64,000 nucleotides of DNA from Steromphala cineraria (taxonomy: Eukaryota > Mollusca > Gastropoda > Trochida > Trochidae), in the NCBI GenBank assembly GCA_916613615.1, contig OU744726.1, positions 15,999,515-16,063,514 of the forward strand, given 5' to 3'. The notes under the pieces are model-generated. The model had not been told where the DNA came from. It ran no database searches and was given only the letters and a program-made list of their open reading frames with translations. The first letter of the stretch is position 1; each line of letters begins with the position of its first letter. Shown one piece after another: positions 25,440 to 39,318 of this stretch. The translations under genes were made by a program, and so were the position numbers.

Positions 25440-27877
25440 GTTGGAGGCAGAGAGAACCAACCACAGGAACTAGTTCTGGTGGTTTATCCTCTGTTTGTCC
25501 TGCCTCTCGACCTATTGGTCAGTCTGCCACAGCATCCCTTAAATGGATTTCAGAGAAGTTCAGCCCCATGACCAAATGACCAAGCTGGATGTCAAGTAGA
25601 CTAGCTGAGGCTTAGGAAACTAAGTTTCTTTAAAAGTACAGTTCCTTCAGAGTAATAGTATGTCAGTGTCTTGAGATTTTTGGTTGAACAATGGTAATGC
25701 TGCAGAAAGCCCTTCTATCATTGATACCATAATTTCTCTAATAATTCAACCCTCAAATTTTCAAAAGATTTATAAAAATATCAATGGTTAAACTTTTTTT
25801 TTTACTTTTGATTGATAATTCAACCTGGTTGAAGTATCAGATAAATATCAAGAACATTCGTATCTAATGCATAGCTTGTATAGATGACAGCATAATATTG
25901 GCAATGTCATCATTATTAACATATCTTAATTTTTTTTAATACAGTCTAGATAATTATGCTGTCTAATTATTTTTTCATCAGATATGATTTTAAGAAATAG
26001 ATGAATCATAGAAACATCAACTTCAAACTTTTAGCTCTTGGAATTTTTTTAAAGTGATTTGAATTTGTGACCTCAGAAAAATATTAAATGGGTAGATTAT
26101 TGGAGAAGGAGAATTGATGGAGAAATTACGGTTTATTACGGTCCTATTATTTGTTTGCCATGGTTACTGTGAAACTGAGAATACTGGCCAATGATGGTAT
26201 GAGACTAGAGATGATATCGAAGATGAAAGGCAATACGATGTCTGTTCCTCTATATGAATCACAAAGTTAACGGCTGATCTCAGGCTGATAAAGTTTTATG
26301 GGTGTATGGGATAGACATTTAAATACTTACTTCTCCTTGCCTGTAGGTAATTACATTGTCAATAAATGTATATTCACTTTATTCATCATCATAACTAGTG
26401 ATCTCATCTTCTAACTTGTAAAAGGAGTATCGCCCAGAAAGTGCCATGGAATTACCAAAATGTTTATCGCATGGGTTCAAGAGGTCATTGGCACAATTAT
26501 GGTTAAAATGGATCAGTGCCAATTGAACAATGTTGAAACAACAAGCAAGTTACTAATTTCTTTTGGAACTGCTTTATGATGTCTCAATGAATTTGTGTAA
26601 TATCTCACCAAAAAGAAAGACCAACAAATTAAAAAGACAATTGCTGAGGAAAGGGGATATTTGCACATGTGCATTAAATACTTTTGTGACACTGGTAATG
26701 TTTTTCCACAATGTTAATGTTAGGTATGATAGTAAGTCTTGGGAAAATCATTCTTTGTAAGGCAGGTTCTTGTGAGATGAGTCAATTGGTAAAGAAAAAC
26801 AAGATTTTCTGAGCGGTTTTTTTCTGAAAGTGGTAAGTTTTCAAATGAGAGATGATAAAAAATAACTAGTGACGAAGGTAACTGAAGATATGTTAATGAT
26901 AAGGAACCATTCAAAAAGCCAGTTTACAGGATTCACAAATTAAATAAAACATTCTATCATTAGACAAAAGCAATACAAGCTATCAATGAATATTTGATCA
27001 ACAGGTAGAGTTTTAAAACAAAACATTTCTTATACTTGTCCTTTTTTCATCATGATGATCTAATTGGATATTGAAAGTTCTCATGTTGCTTCTGTCGGCC
27101 ATTTATTGACACTAACACAATTCTTCATGGAGCTCATTCATTTTTCATGTTGGTCTTTACAGGGCTTCATGTTTCTCACCTTGAATAAACCAATAAGATT
27201 TGATAAACATGAGCCAAACAAGAAATTCTACCATGATGAATGTTTCTTGTCTTGATTACACCTCTATGAAATATTTTCATACAAAATTGTCGCATACACT
27301 CATACAGTATATGCTATTGGTCTGTATGTGGAGCATCAAGATAACCTAAAACAATATGCCACAGACAGAACTGTCAGATTTAGCATCTGGACAGTAATGG
27401 GTAGGGACACAATGGCGTGTTTGAGTTACTTGAGGGAGCAAAATCACATGTATTATTGACTTCTTCTAAAAGAAACAGTCTGTAATCGATGCACTTTTAC
27501 TGAACTCAGGACTATGAAGAAATGCTGAAATTCTAAAAAAAATTCTTTTGGTACATGTTTAAAAAAAAGTAATACCTTATGCCTATTGCCATCTTCAATA
27601 TTGGAAAAGGTACTTTTCGAATCACTGAAATTGTAAATCCATCATATTTTGAACTGAGCTCACATATAACATATAGATTCTATTTATTGTTTAAGGCTAG
27701 ATCTATTCACAAGTCATAGTTTATAGGTCAAATAACATTTATTTCATTACTTGTAAGATAATGTTGCCTAGAACACCTGATGAGCCTATGAAATGTACTA
27801 GCATCTGCCTGTTCTGAAATCCATCTTTAAACTATCCACCTTTTTTCAGAACTCCTGACTTCAAAAATATTTACTCA

Positions 27878-28085
27878 TATACAAACTCCTTGCCTTAACC
27901 CAATTATGATTCATAGATTTGGTGATCCCTAATATGGCAACAGGGGCAACACTCTAAAAAACTAAAAACCTCAAGAAGAGAGGCCTTAAAGCTGAAATCT
28001 TGTGTACAGACTCCTTGGCTGATATTGAATTATAATTTAAGGATTCCATTACCTAATAAGGCCACACAGGCCACCAACTTAAATC
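27878..28085 (+). repeat. Diverged two-copy repeat of about 130 bp
   Basis: ATACAAACTCCTTGCCTTAA...GCAACAGGGGCAACACTC and TACAGACTCCTTGGCTGATA...GCCACACAGGCCACCAAC align over most of their length. Confidence 0.5.
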
Positions 28086-28846
28086 TTATTATTTGAGCCT
28101 GTTACCTTACATAAGACGACCCGGTAACCCAAAAAGAAAATATGATATGAAGCCTGATGATTTTCAGAGCCAATTGCTCTATTTGTTCTGCTCTTGTTAC
28201 TCACTCAATCAAAGAAATCTTTCAAGAGCTGCATTGAAACCATACAAGTAGAGCACAAGAGTGTGCTATCATCATCAATCAGTCGAGTTTCTTAGGAACT
28301 GAAAGATTGACATTTTTCACAAATTATTGTTACTTATTTCAGTCTGCGTAGTTTTTCAATCGATAGCTTTGAGCTGTTGTAAACAATCTACGTTTTATAT
28401 GTGGGTCAATCCATGTTGCCTTTTGAGTTAAATATTTTCTACATAAATGTTATTTTCTCTTTTAAAGATGTTAAGTCATTATTGAAAATATATCAACTTA
28501 TAAGAATCTTTTTTTAAATGTAATTTTACATATCAACATTCTTTTCCAAATAAGTAAAATGTTTGTGGGGAAATTCCGTAAATCAACTTACGTAGACTTA
28601 AGAGTTGAAGGATTTTTTTTCAAAATTGATGAGAAATTAATTTATAATTCTTAAATTTTGAACTTAAATGACATCATTGGCATGCAATTTATAAATCCTG
28701 TAAGTCAAATAAAAATATTTTAAAACGAAACAGCTCTGATTTCTCTCCTTTGAAATACATCTCATTTATTTCCCCTTGACAAAATTTATTTTCCTTGAAT
28801 TAATTCTGTTTGTTTGAGCCCTATCAAATTTCTCTCCCATGTCATA

Positions 28847-28880
28847 CAGGTGTAAACAGGTGTGTGATTGTCGCCAGGTG
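28847..28880 (+). promoter_or_regulatory. Cluster of three CAGGTG E-boxes
   Basis: CAGGTG occurs at 28847, 28857 and 28875 within 34 bp, with a further CAGG(TAGG) about 20 bp on. This core is bound by ZEB/Snail- and E-protein-type factors in animals. The spacing of 10 and 18 bp is tight. A role is inferred. Confidence 0.25.
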
Positions 28881-29019
28881 ACGTAGTTCCATCAGGTAGG
28901 ACCTCAATGAAACAGGAAAGGTCCTCACCCATAACTGGGTCAGTAAAGTACAGTTGGCTGAGGATCCAGGAATTCCCAGTGAGGGAGGAGTTCTCATCTA
29001 TTGAGATATGGGAAGAGGG

Positions 29020-29220
29020 AGTGGTATTCTAGGCTTTATCCTTTATGGATTGAGGTTATTATAGAATAAGTGAGGGGTATTCTAGGGTTTATCCTTATGG
29101 AATGAGTTTATAATAAAATTATTGAGGGATATTCTAAGGTTTATCCTTTAGAGTTTATCATAGAATAAGTGAAGGATATTCATAGATTAAGGAGGGGGGG
29201 GGGGGGGGGGGGAGTTTATA
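29020..29220 (+). repeat. ~60-bp degenerate tandem repeat ending in poly-G
   Basis: Four or so units of GTATTCTAGG(C/G)TTTATCCTT...GAATAAGTGAGG occur. The last unit runs into an uninterrupted run of 19 G at 29194-29212. Confidence 0.7.
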
Positions 29221-30188
29221 GGGTTTATTCCTTGAACATAGAGTTTATTAAAGAATTTTCAGATCTGACCACCCCCACCCCTTTCTGGAACCAGTGTTTG
29301 CCTCTAGAAGAGAAGTTGTTTAAATCTCTCTCATTTAAGAGATCATGTTCATTGATAGGGGTGGGGGATTGTTTCCCTAGGGTTTACCCTTACATCGAGT
29401 TTAACCATATATTTTTCAAAATAACCAAACCCTTCCCACCATGTCTTTGCAAGTTTGCCTTTTGACCAGATGTGTTTGAATCTCTCACATTAAAGAGAAT
29501 ACATACAAAGATATGGGACTGGTATTATAGGGTTTTTCTTTTTTGTAACAAGTTTACCAAACCCATCCAAGACCCTTCTTGGAACCAGTGGTGAGCAAAT
29601 TTGACTTTGGATCAGAAGTTGTTTAAATCAACCAAATTTACTAACGTCTCTTTAGAATGCGTAGTTTAAAACCATATAATTTCTGGTCAGACCATCAGCT
29701 GATGCTCAGAACATTCACCAATTTGTAAAGTAATGGACTTAATGTTTCCAGTATTATGATGACATGTACCAAGCAAGAAGGCAACATCTTCCATAGTGTA
29801 GTCCTTTGTATCGAAAGGATCAAACCCTTACTTGGTGATGAGAAAATGCATAGAAAAGTATGAGAATTATTAATAAAGTCAACTCATCATGACAAAGGGA
29901 TATTTACCCTACTCGTCATTTGAAAAATAAAGTGTACCTGAGGTTATCATTAACCATAACATAGATATAAACTTTTTCTGAATACATCCAGTATAGACCA
30001 AGACAGGTATTGCCAGGTGAGAAATAAGTTGAATCCCCCCTCCCAACGCCTCCCCCCCTCCCCATGACTCATCACAGGGTAAAATCAATTTGGTAAACAA
30101 TATAAGTACAGAGCAGCTATGTGATATAGATCTCTGAGCCAAGGGGTAGAAGCATATAAGCCATCATGTCAGTGCGATCCACAGCATA

Positions 30189-30430
30189 GGGCGTAGCTCA
30201 GAGGTAGAGTGTCCGCTCGTCACCCGGAAGATCGGGGTTCGATTCCCGGTCGCGTCATACCAAAAGACGTTAAAAGTTGGGAGTTGTTGCTGTCTTGCTT
30301 GACACTCAGCATTGTAAAGGCAGAACAACGCATTAACTGGCCGGGTGCCATGGGCACAAATCGAATTTCCAATATGTACATGTACTGAGGATAATAAAGT
30401 GTTATTATTATTATTATTTTTTTTTTTTAT
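30189..30430 (+). mobile_element. tRNA-derived SINE, family A, near full length
   Basis: The head GGGCGTAGCTCAGAGGTAGA (A-box region) and GGGGTTCGATTCCCGG (B box) form a tRNA-like promoter. A tRNA-unrelated body follows (GACGTTAAAAGTTGGGAGTT...), then a (TTA)n/T-rich tail. The body matches the copy at 63602. It is not a functional tRNA: the acceptor stem does not close and no 3' end follows the B box. Confidence 0.8.
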
Positions 30431-33400
30431 ACAGGGATTATGGTTAGACCGTTTGAAATGTCTGTTTATACCTTCATGTTTACTTTGGCTATTTATGATA
30501 GTTATTTCACATCACATTTCTCAATTATCAAGTGAAAAATATCTAAAGATATGTAAATACAAAATGGCAGATATAAACACAATGTACCTATGTAAAGGTT
30601 AAGAAGCCTTTAGTACTTGGTTTGTTATCAAATGTGAGAGCTTAACATCAATCAAGAACTTGCTCAAGGCTTAACTCATGCGTGTCAGTAAAGCTTAACC
30701 CAATTAAAAAACTTTTTAAAGTTTGCTGTTATCATTGAGGAACTCTGGATCACACAAGTTGTCGAAAACTCATATTGTAAGCTAATAAGTAAGTTTCATT
30801 CATTTGAAGTAACAATGAATCCCAAACAAAAGAAACTTAACACTACCCTTCTTCAGCATATTATTCAGGCTAAGTGAAAGCTTTTACGAAAGTATTCCGG
30901 TAATTTTCTAAGCATGCCTTTGAAGTCAGCGGTCTGCATTGAATTCTCCCTGGCTCTGCTTGAGCAAAGTGAACAGGATTCTAATGTGACCATCAACATA
31001 GATAAATATCTTTGTGGTATGCACCAATCACATTACTGTCACTTGCCTCCCTTTAATCTTTAGAAATGCTTTGATTCTGTAAAGATAGGTAACTTCGTCT
31101 AATATATATTGTTGAAGGTGAATTACAAGGCATGATGTTTAGTTTGTATAACATATGATTATATGGTCATACATTTCTTATCATTTTCTAACCAAATTTT
31201 GTTTTAGAAAGATCATCTGGCTATGTAGTTTTAACAATTATGAATATTAAATGGGATAAAATAATCATGAGAGTTTGGATGTAAATTCAAAGCAGTATGC
31301 ATGACAACCGTTTGATAATAATAATTTCATTATTCAAAGGAAAACACCACTTTCAAAACATACAAATAATGGACCTTAAAAAATCAATCCAAAATTGCAA
31401 AAAAAATATATTTTATTGACGTGAAATGAATAGAAGCATTGCTCCAGCATCTTCTATTGATCCCTGTAAATGCTTGAAGTTAAACTAACATGGAAAATAA
31501 AGATTAATGTATTATGAATTCACCTCCAATTGTTACCCAAGGGTAAATCTCTTTCCCAATCATAGTTCAATCTATTGATAAATGCTTTTACGTTTAAACC
31601 GAGTTTCCGTTGTGACTGTGTTGGAACAGTGTGCATCAGATAATAAATCTTTGTTTGAGACAAGATAACAACCTTAAAAACATAAAATAAGATGCAATTC
31701 AGTGAATCAGCTATTTCTCTGTTGCTAATAGTAACATTCAAAATTTGAATTTACCATTCACTTTTATAACATTCAATCAAACGTCATGGCAATCCTTTTT
31801 ATAGCAGGCTTTTGATATTAACCTTAGGAAATGGTAAAATTATTCCTCTACATATCCATGTATGTACTTTTATTTTGATATACAGCAAAAGTCATTTTTC
31901 TCTCAAAGATCAATATTATGATGTTTTATTGCAGCATCTTATGTATAATGCAGTGAGGGAAATATTAACTTCTGTCTGACGTAAAATGTTCACCAGTTTA
32001 TTTAAACGGCATTATAAGGAGGAAAACTAGGACATTTTTTATCAAGGTAAACTGTCAATAAAAATCAGTAGAAATTGACAGTTTTTTCCATGTAGATATT
32101 AACGTTCTGTCAACCACCTTACACATACTACACATACATCAGTGTATACTCTTATAAAGGAGGCAACAGACTATGTCGGAATTTCTTCCTTTAATCACAA
32201 GGGTTGAGGGAGTACGAAGTTCTCAAACTCTATATAGATCTGAATACGCCCATGGAAAATGAATTTGATTTATCATCGGTGTAATATTTCTACATTCAGT
32301 GAACGTCCTGGGCTACTTTTGATACAGTGTTTGTTTATATAGGCCACGTTACAAGTGCATACCTGTTTGATGGTGTAGGAAAATATTATTCATAATGATT
32401 GGTCTGTACTTGTTATTTCATATGTATACAGTTGGAATATTTTCTTTTGCAATATTACTTCACCATGCATTACGTACTGTTGAATCAAGCCAGACTGAAT
32501 GGGCAGTCTATGAGAATCACGAACCATTAACAACAGATTTATATAACTGGTATTCGCCCACCACTATACAAAATTATAGACCTAGAATATTAGAGGTCTG
32601 TAGGATATATTTACTGTACTGGTCTCGGGGGAAATTAGCAAGTTTGATCTTTTTTATTACATGAAGCCTTTCATGAGATATTTGAATTATACTTTTAAAG
32701 TTTACATTTTATCATTGGGAAAGGACATAAACCTATAACTGACTTTTGGAAAAGGTTAAAACCAGTCTTATGGAGAAAGTAAGTTTGGTCTAGTGCAGAT
32801 GAAACTTTATTGAAAGTTTTCATGTAAGATAAACAAACTAAAAAATGTATTGAATGAGTGCTTGTCTTTCTTACTCTTACTCTTTCTTTCTCTAGTAAAA
32901 GTTAACATGATGATATTTTCAACCAGAAGAATCATTTTGATATAAGATATCAACAGACTTGCAACTTTTTGCAACTTAACAAACATCTATATAATATCTG
33001 AAATGAACAATTTATTCTCAAAATATAATCACATATGCCAGATGAAATCTTCATAAAATTGCTTTCAACATTTTGAAAGTTGATACACCTTTGTCCAATG
33101 AAGTCTAAATAACAACATTTTCTACTCCTCCACTTGTATATTTGCTATGCAGAAACCTGTGAGGTATTTCAAGCTATTTAATGCTGAGTCGACATAATCA
33201 ATAAGGCTTAATGAAAAGCCTTTAGCAATTGTCAGATGGTTGTATTGATTTTAGATATACCGATCCTTCCTCAGAAAAAACTGTCTGTGTTTCATTTCGC
33301 TACTTAAGGCATTTTTTTTTCTCGACATGTTTAATTCCCGCCCTCCTAGGGTGCGTTTTACATAATAAGGTTGTCTTAAAAAATTATCCAGACGTGCGAT

Positions 33401-36400
33401 TCTAACGTTGAAATAAATGATAAATGTCAATTTCTTTTTCAGTGTTTCACTTAAATGTCACTCAATATCACAATTCAATGAATTCATTAATAGTTTTTGC
33501 ATGGTTACTCTTCCTTTAAGACTGCTGTGAACTTTGTTTAAAGGTTCTTAACTCTTATCTTGAAGTTAATTTATGCAGTATGAAATGTATATACCCAAAA
33601 ATGAATATTGGTCCCCTTTTTGAAGCAAAATGTGAAATGAACTTATATGAAATATAAAATGGGAATGAATATTAATAATATCTCATGATATTTATTTCAT
33701 GCTGCCATCGAATGTATAATTGTCTTTTAAGCTTGATGTATTTAGTATAAAGGAGGCTGGTTTTGCCACAAATCTTATGACTTGAATATGACATATAATA
33801 ACAAATTTTGATATTTCTTTCACCCTTAAAATATTATCAAAAATTGATGTTGACAGTCATTATTATACCATAAATATGCAATGTGTACAAACTTAGAATC
33901 AGCTTTTTAGAATAATTGCTGCATTTGTGATTTACATAAAACATGAATATACAAACATCTATATTACCTTAAATAAAACAAGTGGGAATGACTATACACA
34001 GCTAATAGAATTATAAAGCATAAAAGAACAGTGTTAAAGCACACCTCAAATGATTGCAAACAAAGAATACAACTGACAGTGATTGGTCGCTTGTGGACTC
34101 AAGGTCTTTGAGCTTCCAGACTGCCAGGAATAATGGCGCCAAAACATGTAGGCACTGGTAGCCAGGGTTTCATTGCACAAAACTACTTTAATATTTACAA
34201 TATGCTATAGATAGCGCAGTTGTTGGTGTGTTCGACTGTAGCTAAAGATGTCTGAGGTCAATTCCAACCAAATTTGTTAGGTTTTGCTGCTGTTTTTCTT
34301 CACAGTATCTTCGTAACAAGGTCCAAAATATGCTATACTATGGTAAGGTGCTTCTGCAATAACTATTGCCATCGAAAGTAAAGTGAAAACCTATTGAAAC
34401 TAAACATCAATCACCACGATCCCGTTGCACTAAACAGTAAGGTGGCAATGTTAAAGGATGGCACGAAGGTCAACCTCAGTGTTAAATTGTTTCTTGCAAT
34501 GGCCCCCATTTTGGTAATTTTCTGAAGTTAAACCACAAATTGAAATGTCCATTGCACAGAATTACCTGCAGAAACAAATGTAATGCAGACATGGACCTTA
34601 CTTATGAATGATATGTAAGTAAGTGCAATACTTAGTAAGTGCAATAATATGATTTTTTAATATAAAAAAATTGTTATAATGATGCAAGATACCTTTGTTT
34701 TTTAGAATGGCATTGTATTAGGATGAAAGCTGAAAGTTTACATAAACTCAATGTACAGGTTATAGCCTTGACAATTTTGAAATTATTTGTCAGTTTACAT
34801 CATGAAACAATATACTTCTAACTTCTTTGACATCTATATACTTCTATCATGTATAAATGATGAACCATGAATATCCCTTTGAATTACACATCTACTACCA
34901 TAATAGTATTGACTACTAAACAAATTAGTTGCGAGTTCTTTATCAGAATATCTAAACTTAAAAAAATCCAATACCAAATGATGCTGGATTTCAAACCGTG
35001 TCCTTTTGAATAGATTCGCAAACAAAAGATTGATATGATGCAACAGTGGCAAGGCTATTAACCTGCACATTTACTTTGCATTGAAAATCAATCAGGCATT
35101 ATACAGATTAGTATTCTTTGAATTGGAGTAAGTCATGTGGAAAATATTGTTATTACTGAATTAGCATAAAGAACTATACGACTGGTGACAACTTCAGCAA
35201 ACGCCTACCATTGAAATGGCTGTGCATTGTCAGTATTGGAATGTTTGTATGATTGATTTGTATTTATTTCCTGCAAATCTGTTGCAATTGATTTTGAATT
35301 GTAGTTTCATGCTTGTGAAAGTCCTGCATCACTTTTAAATTATTGTTACTTTTTTCTTTTTTTATTCATTCTTGCAGAATTTCAACACCTCTTTTGAAAC
35401 TTTTAGATGCTGTTAAATATTGATACATTTTATGTTATGCTAATGCATTTTCTTATCATTATCAATTCAAAGAAATACTACTGCATAAAATTAATATGCG
35501 GAATTTGTTCATGTATGCCCAAGTACTTTGTATTTGTTGTCACCTCAATAGGTACTGGTTTTCCTTTAATTTTTTAAAATCTCTGTTACTTTTCCTCATA
35601 TAACTGTTTGTAATGCTGTCTTATCAAAGTTCAATGTTACACTGAATCTGTATTGAAACTAAAGGTTTATCATTTCCAGCCAATGCTTGCTAGATCTACA
35701 CAAAACCTAACCATTCTCTATATGAATGAGGAAATTTTTTATAACCATAGATTTTATTTCTGATACTTTCTCTATCACACATGTTACCAACTACCTCAAT
35801 GATAGTGAAGTAATTTTTAAGGAAGCATATACTTATACAAGAATACATACCATATGATTGATAAATTATTATATAATCATTAGTTGAAGTATAAAATTGT
35901 GGTATGAAAAAGTGGTTATATTGTATACATGACTTCTCATTCCCAAAACAACTGAAATATTTTCCACCAAGTAAAAAGAATCTACATTCTTAATCTCCTA
36001 ACAACCATCAGGTCAAAGACTATTCTAAAAATGCATTCTCTTGACACAGAATGCTCTGAAATAAGATAGTTGCAAATTTACACAACATGTAGTGTGATCG
36101 AGATAAGGTCCTAGTAACGTTCTCCTCACAACAAGTCGTTGTTGCTATGTGGAGCTTCTTCCATCAAGATATCAACAACTTCCTTCTCTTATCAAAAACA
36201 TTCTTGACACAACTAAGGTCCAAAAAATAAAAAGTGTTTCTGGTCTTTGCATGGAGGCAAAATTGAGACGCAGATTTTTATTTCCAATATATTTATTTGA
36301 TCACTTTATAAATGTGTCTTAAATTTGAAGGCCTGCAACTAACAGAAACAAGTTGAATTTTAAAAGTTTCAAGTTTTCTGGGCCACGGGACTACATTACA

Positions 36401-37599
36401 TTTTCCCCCTTGTCAAAAAGGCTTGATCCGGGGTTTGAAAATGACGCGGTCGATAACCAGAAACAAATTTCTTTTATTCTAGGCCTAACTGTACATTATA
36501 GTCTCTAGTATGAATCGGGTACATTTCTGAAAGACATCAATGGGACTACAAACTAGCTATGTCTGGAATTTGTAAGTTTTTAAAGCACCAATCGATCAGC
36601 ATTCATCCGCCATCTTGAAATGTTAGCGTTGCGAGAAAACAAATGTGCTGTATTATGCTAATTCATTATCAACTATCATTATAACTACTTGATTGATAGA
36701 AGAGGAGCATATCTACAAATAATTCATAATCAAGTTATCAGTTATCAGTTTCGACAACATTTTGTCGTAGCAATGCATCCCACGATCGTAGCTTCGATGA
36801 TTGGCTTCATTTCACAATGTTTTTCTTTTTACATCGTTACACTTATTCTTTTTCAAATTGTTGAATCTTGAACAACTGAAATGTTAACCTCACAAACATA
36901 TTTAAAATCAAGTGTGGAATTATCATGTAAAAATCATATATAATTGGTAATAGGAAGGTCCTATTGAATTTCGTGTCCAGAAAAAATATCCCGCTCAAAA
37001 GGTCCCTTTAAATCAATCTAATCTGGCTAAAATTCCTGTTGTTAGGAAACATGGTTCACAAAGGCCTAGATTCAAAATTCTTTCATTTTGGGAAATGTGT
37101 ACGTCTGAGTCATTTGACAGCAGCTTCAAAAAGAATGGAACTAATAAATGATTCCCTCTGAAATCAAACTTAATCTTTTGTTGAACTTGTGTTTTTGCCA
37201 ATTTAAAAAGGTTTTAACTTTAAATCAATTGTTCAAATAAAACTAATCATAAACTTTAAGTAGAAATGTTATGATGACTTATCTTGAAAATCCAAAATAC
37301 AATGTGTCATCATGACCTATCAAATGAACAAGAATTCTTTATCTTATCAATTTTTTTGCGACTGTTGAAATACCAACAATGAAATATGTCACTAGTTATT
37401 TATGTTAACTTCAAATGAATTACTTTCTTTTCATTTTAAAAGTCTCTAGACAATTTATTGTTGACAGTTTAATCTTAAGTTCGAGTTCCACAATGAGAAA
37501 TGTTCAGTCTGCGCTTTGAGGGTTTTCTTGTTAATCCATATATGAGACCTAGGTATATATATATACATATAGAAAAAAGTTAAGCACCACCATATTTTT

Positions 37600-37985
37600 T
37601 ACTAGCAAAGGTTGTGTGATAAGAAAGTAGACAATATATCTTTATGTATATGCTAGCGGCATAATGAAACTCATACACAATACTTCTTATAATTCTAAGT
37701 ACAAGAAAAGGAAATAATCAGTCTATCATAGACAAGATATCTAGAATATCTGTTATGTTTGTGTGATAATATAAAATAAGGAAGTTGTTCATCCATAAGA
37801 CAATATATCTTTATGTATATGCAAGCGGCAATAGTGAAATAAACTCATATGCGACATTTTGTTTTATTTAATTTAGTTTTTTAAAGTACAAGAAATGGAA
37901 ATAATCAGTCTGTCATTTACAAGATATCTAGAATATCTGTTATATTTGTGTTATAATATAAAATAAAGAAGTTGTTCATCCATAC
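37600..37985 (+). repeat. Tandem duplication of about 177 bp
   Basis: GACAATATATCTTTATGTAT...GC(T/A)AGCGGCA and GGAAATAATCAGTCTATCAT, AGATATCTAGAATATCTGTT and AAGTTGTTCATCCATA recur in order in both halves, with moderate divergence and small indels. Confidence 0.8.
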
Positions 37986-38122
37986 AAATTGTCCTTATTA
38001 TTCATCACACCAACTTCTAGAATGCCAATCAAAGAAGTAGAATGTAACATGTTACTCAATGCCTCTCTGTGTTGATTGAATGTTTAATCAACCAGCTCTT
38101 ATGTTGTCAGTGCCACTTACTT

Positions 38123-38300
38123 AGTTTTTAAACTTACCTTACCTTAGAGGATTTAAGCATTACTAAGGTAAGGTAAGTCTTTTAAACATCTAAAATATTT
38201 AGATTTTAATAAGTTTTTAAACCTACCTTACCTTAGTGATGCATAAATCCTCTAAGGTAAGGTAAGTCTTTTAAACATCTAAAATATTTAGATTTTAATA
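38123..38300. repeat. Two 89-bp hairpin units with oppositely oriented loops
   Basis: Unit 1 has arms ACTTACCTTACCTTA (38132-38146) and TAAGGTAAGGTAAGT (38164-38178) around a 17-nt loop, GAGGATTTAAGCATTAC. Unit 2 has arms at 38221-38235 and 38253-38267 around GTGATGCATAAATCCTC, which matches the reverse complement of loop 1 at 15 of 17 positions. The flanks (AGTTTTTAAAC left, TAAAATATTTAGATTTTAAT right) are in the same orientation in both units. Confidence 0.9.
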
Positions 38301-38829
38301 ACTATGTTGTGTGAGATGTAAGATATATTTTATTTTTTAAGATATCTAAAATAATTTGGAAAAAACTTTGTACATTGTTGAATTGAACTTGATTGTTGGA
38401 CAATTGATATTTTTTTGGATGGAAACTATGTATTAAGGTTTTATGATTATGAATTAATATGTAGATAAAAAAATAAATGAAGAAGTAAGCATGATTTACT
38501 CCTAGCTTCATGATTTTCACAATGGAGAAGTTATTGTCAAGGACCTTGATTTTTGAAGCTCTCTTAGTGCCAAGATAGTGCAAAGTACCATATATTAACA
38601 TTGACTTATGACTATCTAAGCAGAAAGAGGGCTTCAAAAATCTAGGCTCTGGAATCTGAAGACTGTATGTCTGCTATTCAGAATGATTCGTCACCTATCA
38701 TTTTAACAGCTCAAGCTTAAGAATTTCATGTTTAGGCAAAAGCTTTATATATTTCTCATATCACTGTTATCATTCAATTGACATGAAGTATTTTTATAGA
38801 TTTATTGGTTTTGATACTTGCCAAATATA

Positions 38830-38988
38830 CAGTAGAACACGGATATAGCGAACACTCGGATATAGCGAACAAATTTTCAAGTCCCGCCCCTATATAATAT
38901 CATTTAAATTATATGCGTATAGCGAACACCGGATATAGCGAACTAAATTCTTTGGTCCCTTGGAGTTCGTTATATCCGAGTTCTACTG
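38830..38988. mobile_element. pogo/Tigger-like MITE
   Basis: A 159-bp element has 24-bp TIRs starting CAGTAGAACACGGATATAGC on the left; the right end reads CAGTAGAACTCGGATATAAC in reverse. Both are flanked by TA. The CAGTAGAAC...GGATATAACGAAC terminus is typical of pogo/Tigger elements. GGATATAGCGAAC recurs three times inside, so the left terminus is partly duplicated. Confidence 0.75.
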
Positions 38989-39318
38989 TATATCAAAGTC
39001 AAAATCAATTCACTGAACAAGCACAATTATTCCAAAATTCAAAAACATTTTTTATCAATTATGTTAAACCTCTGAATTTCTATGTCTTAGTTAAAGTGTA
39101 CACTGATTTTGACATATACAAAACTACCAACCCTAACATCTCATTAGGTCTGCATTAGAAACGTTTCTAAAATAGCATTTAAGACATTGGCCCCAGCTGG
39201 CAGCTGTCCTATCCCACTGTTCCATCCAACAATCATATTTTACTATACACTGAACCAATTAGCATTAATAAGGTACTTTTCAGGAATATACCACATATTA
39301 GATAAAATCAACATACAG

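Noticed and set aside
30189..30260. Possible tRNA gene
   Set aside because: A and B boxes are present, but the acceptor stem does not pair and a SINE body follows; the same body recurs at 63602.
32174..32260. Short frame MSEFLPLITRVEG... after a TATAAAGG sequence
   Set aside because: 28 codons with no donor; the TATA-like string lies only about 18 bp before the ATG and is expected by chance in AT-rich DNA.
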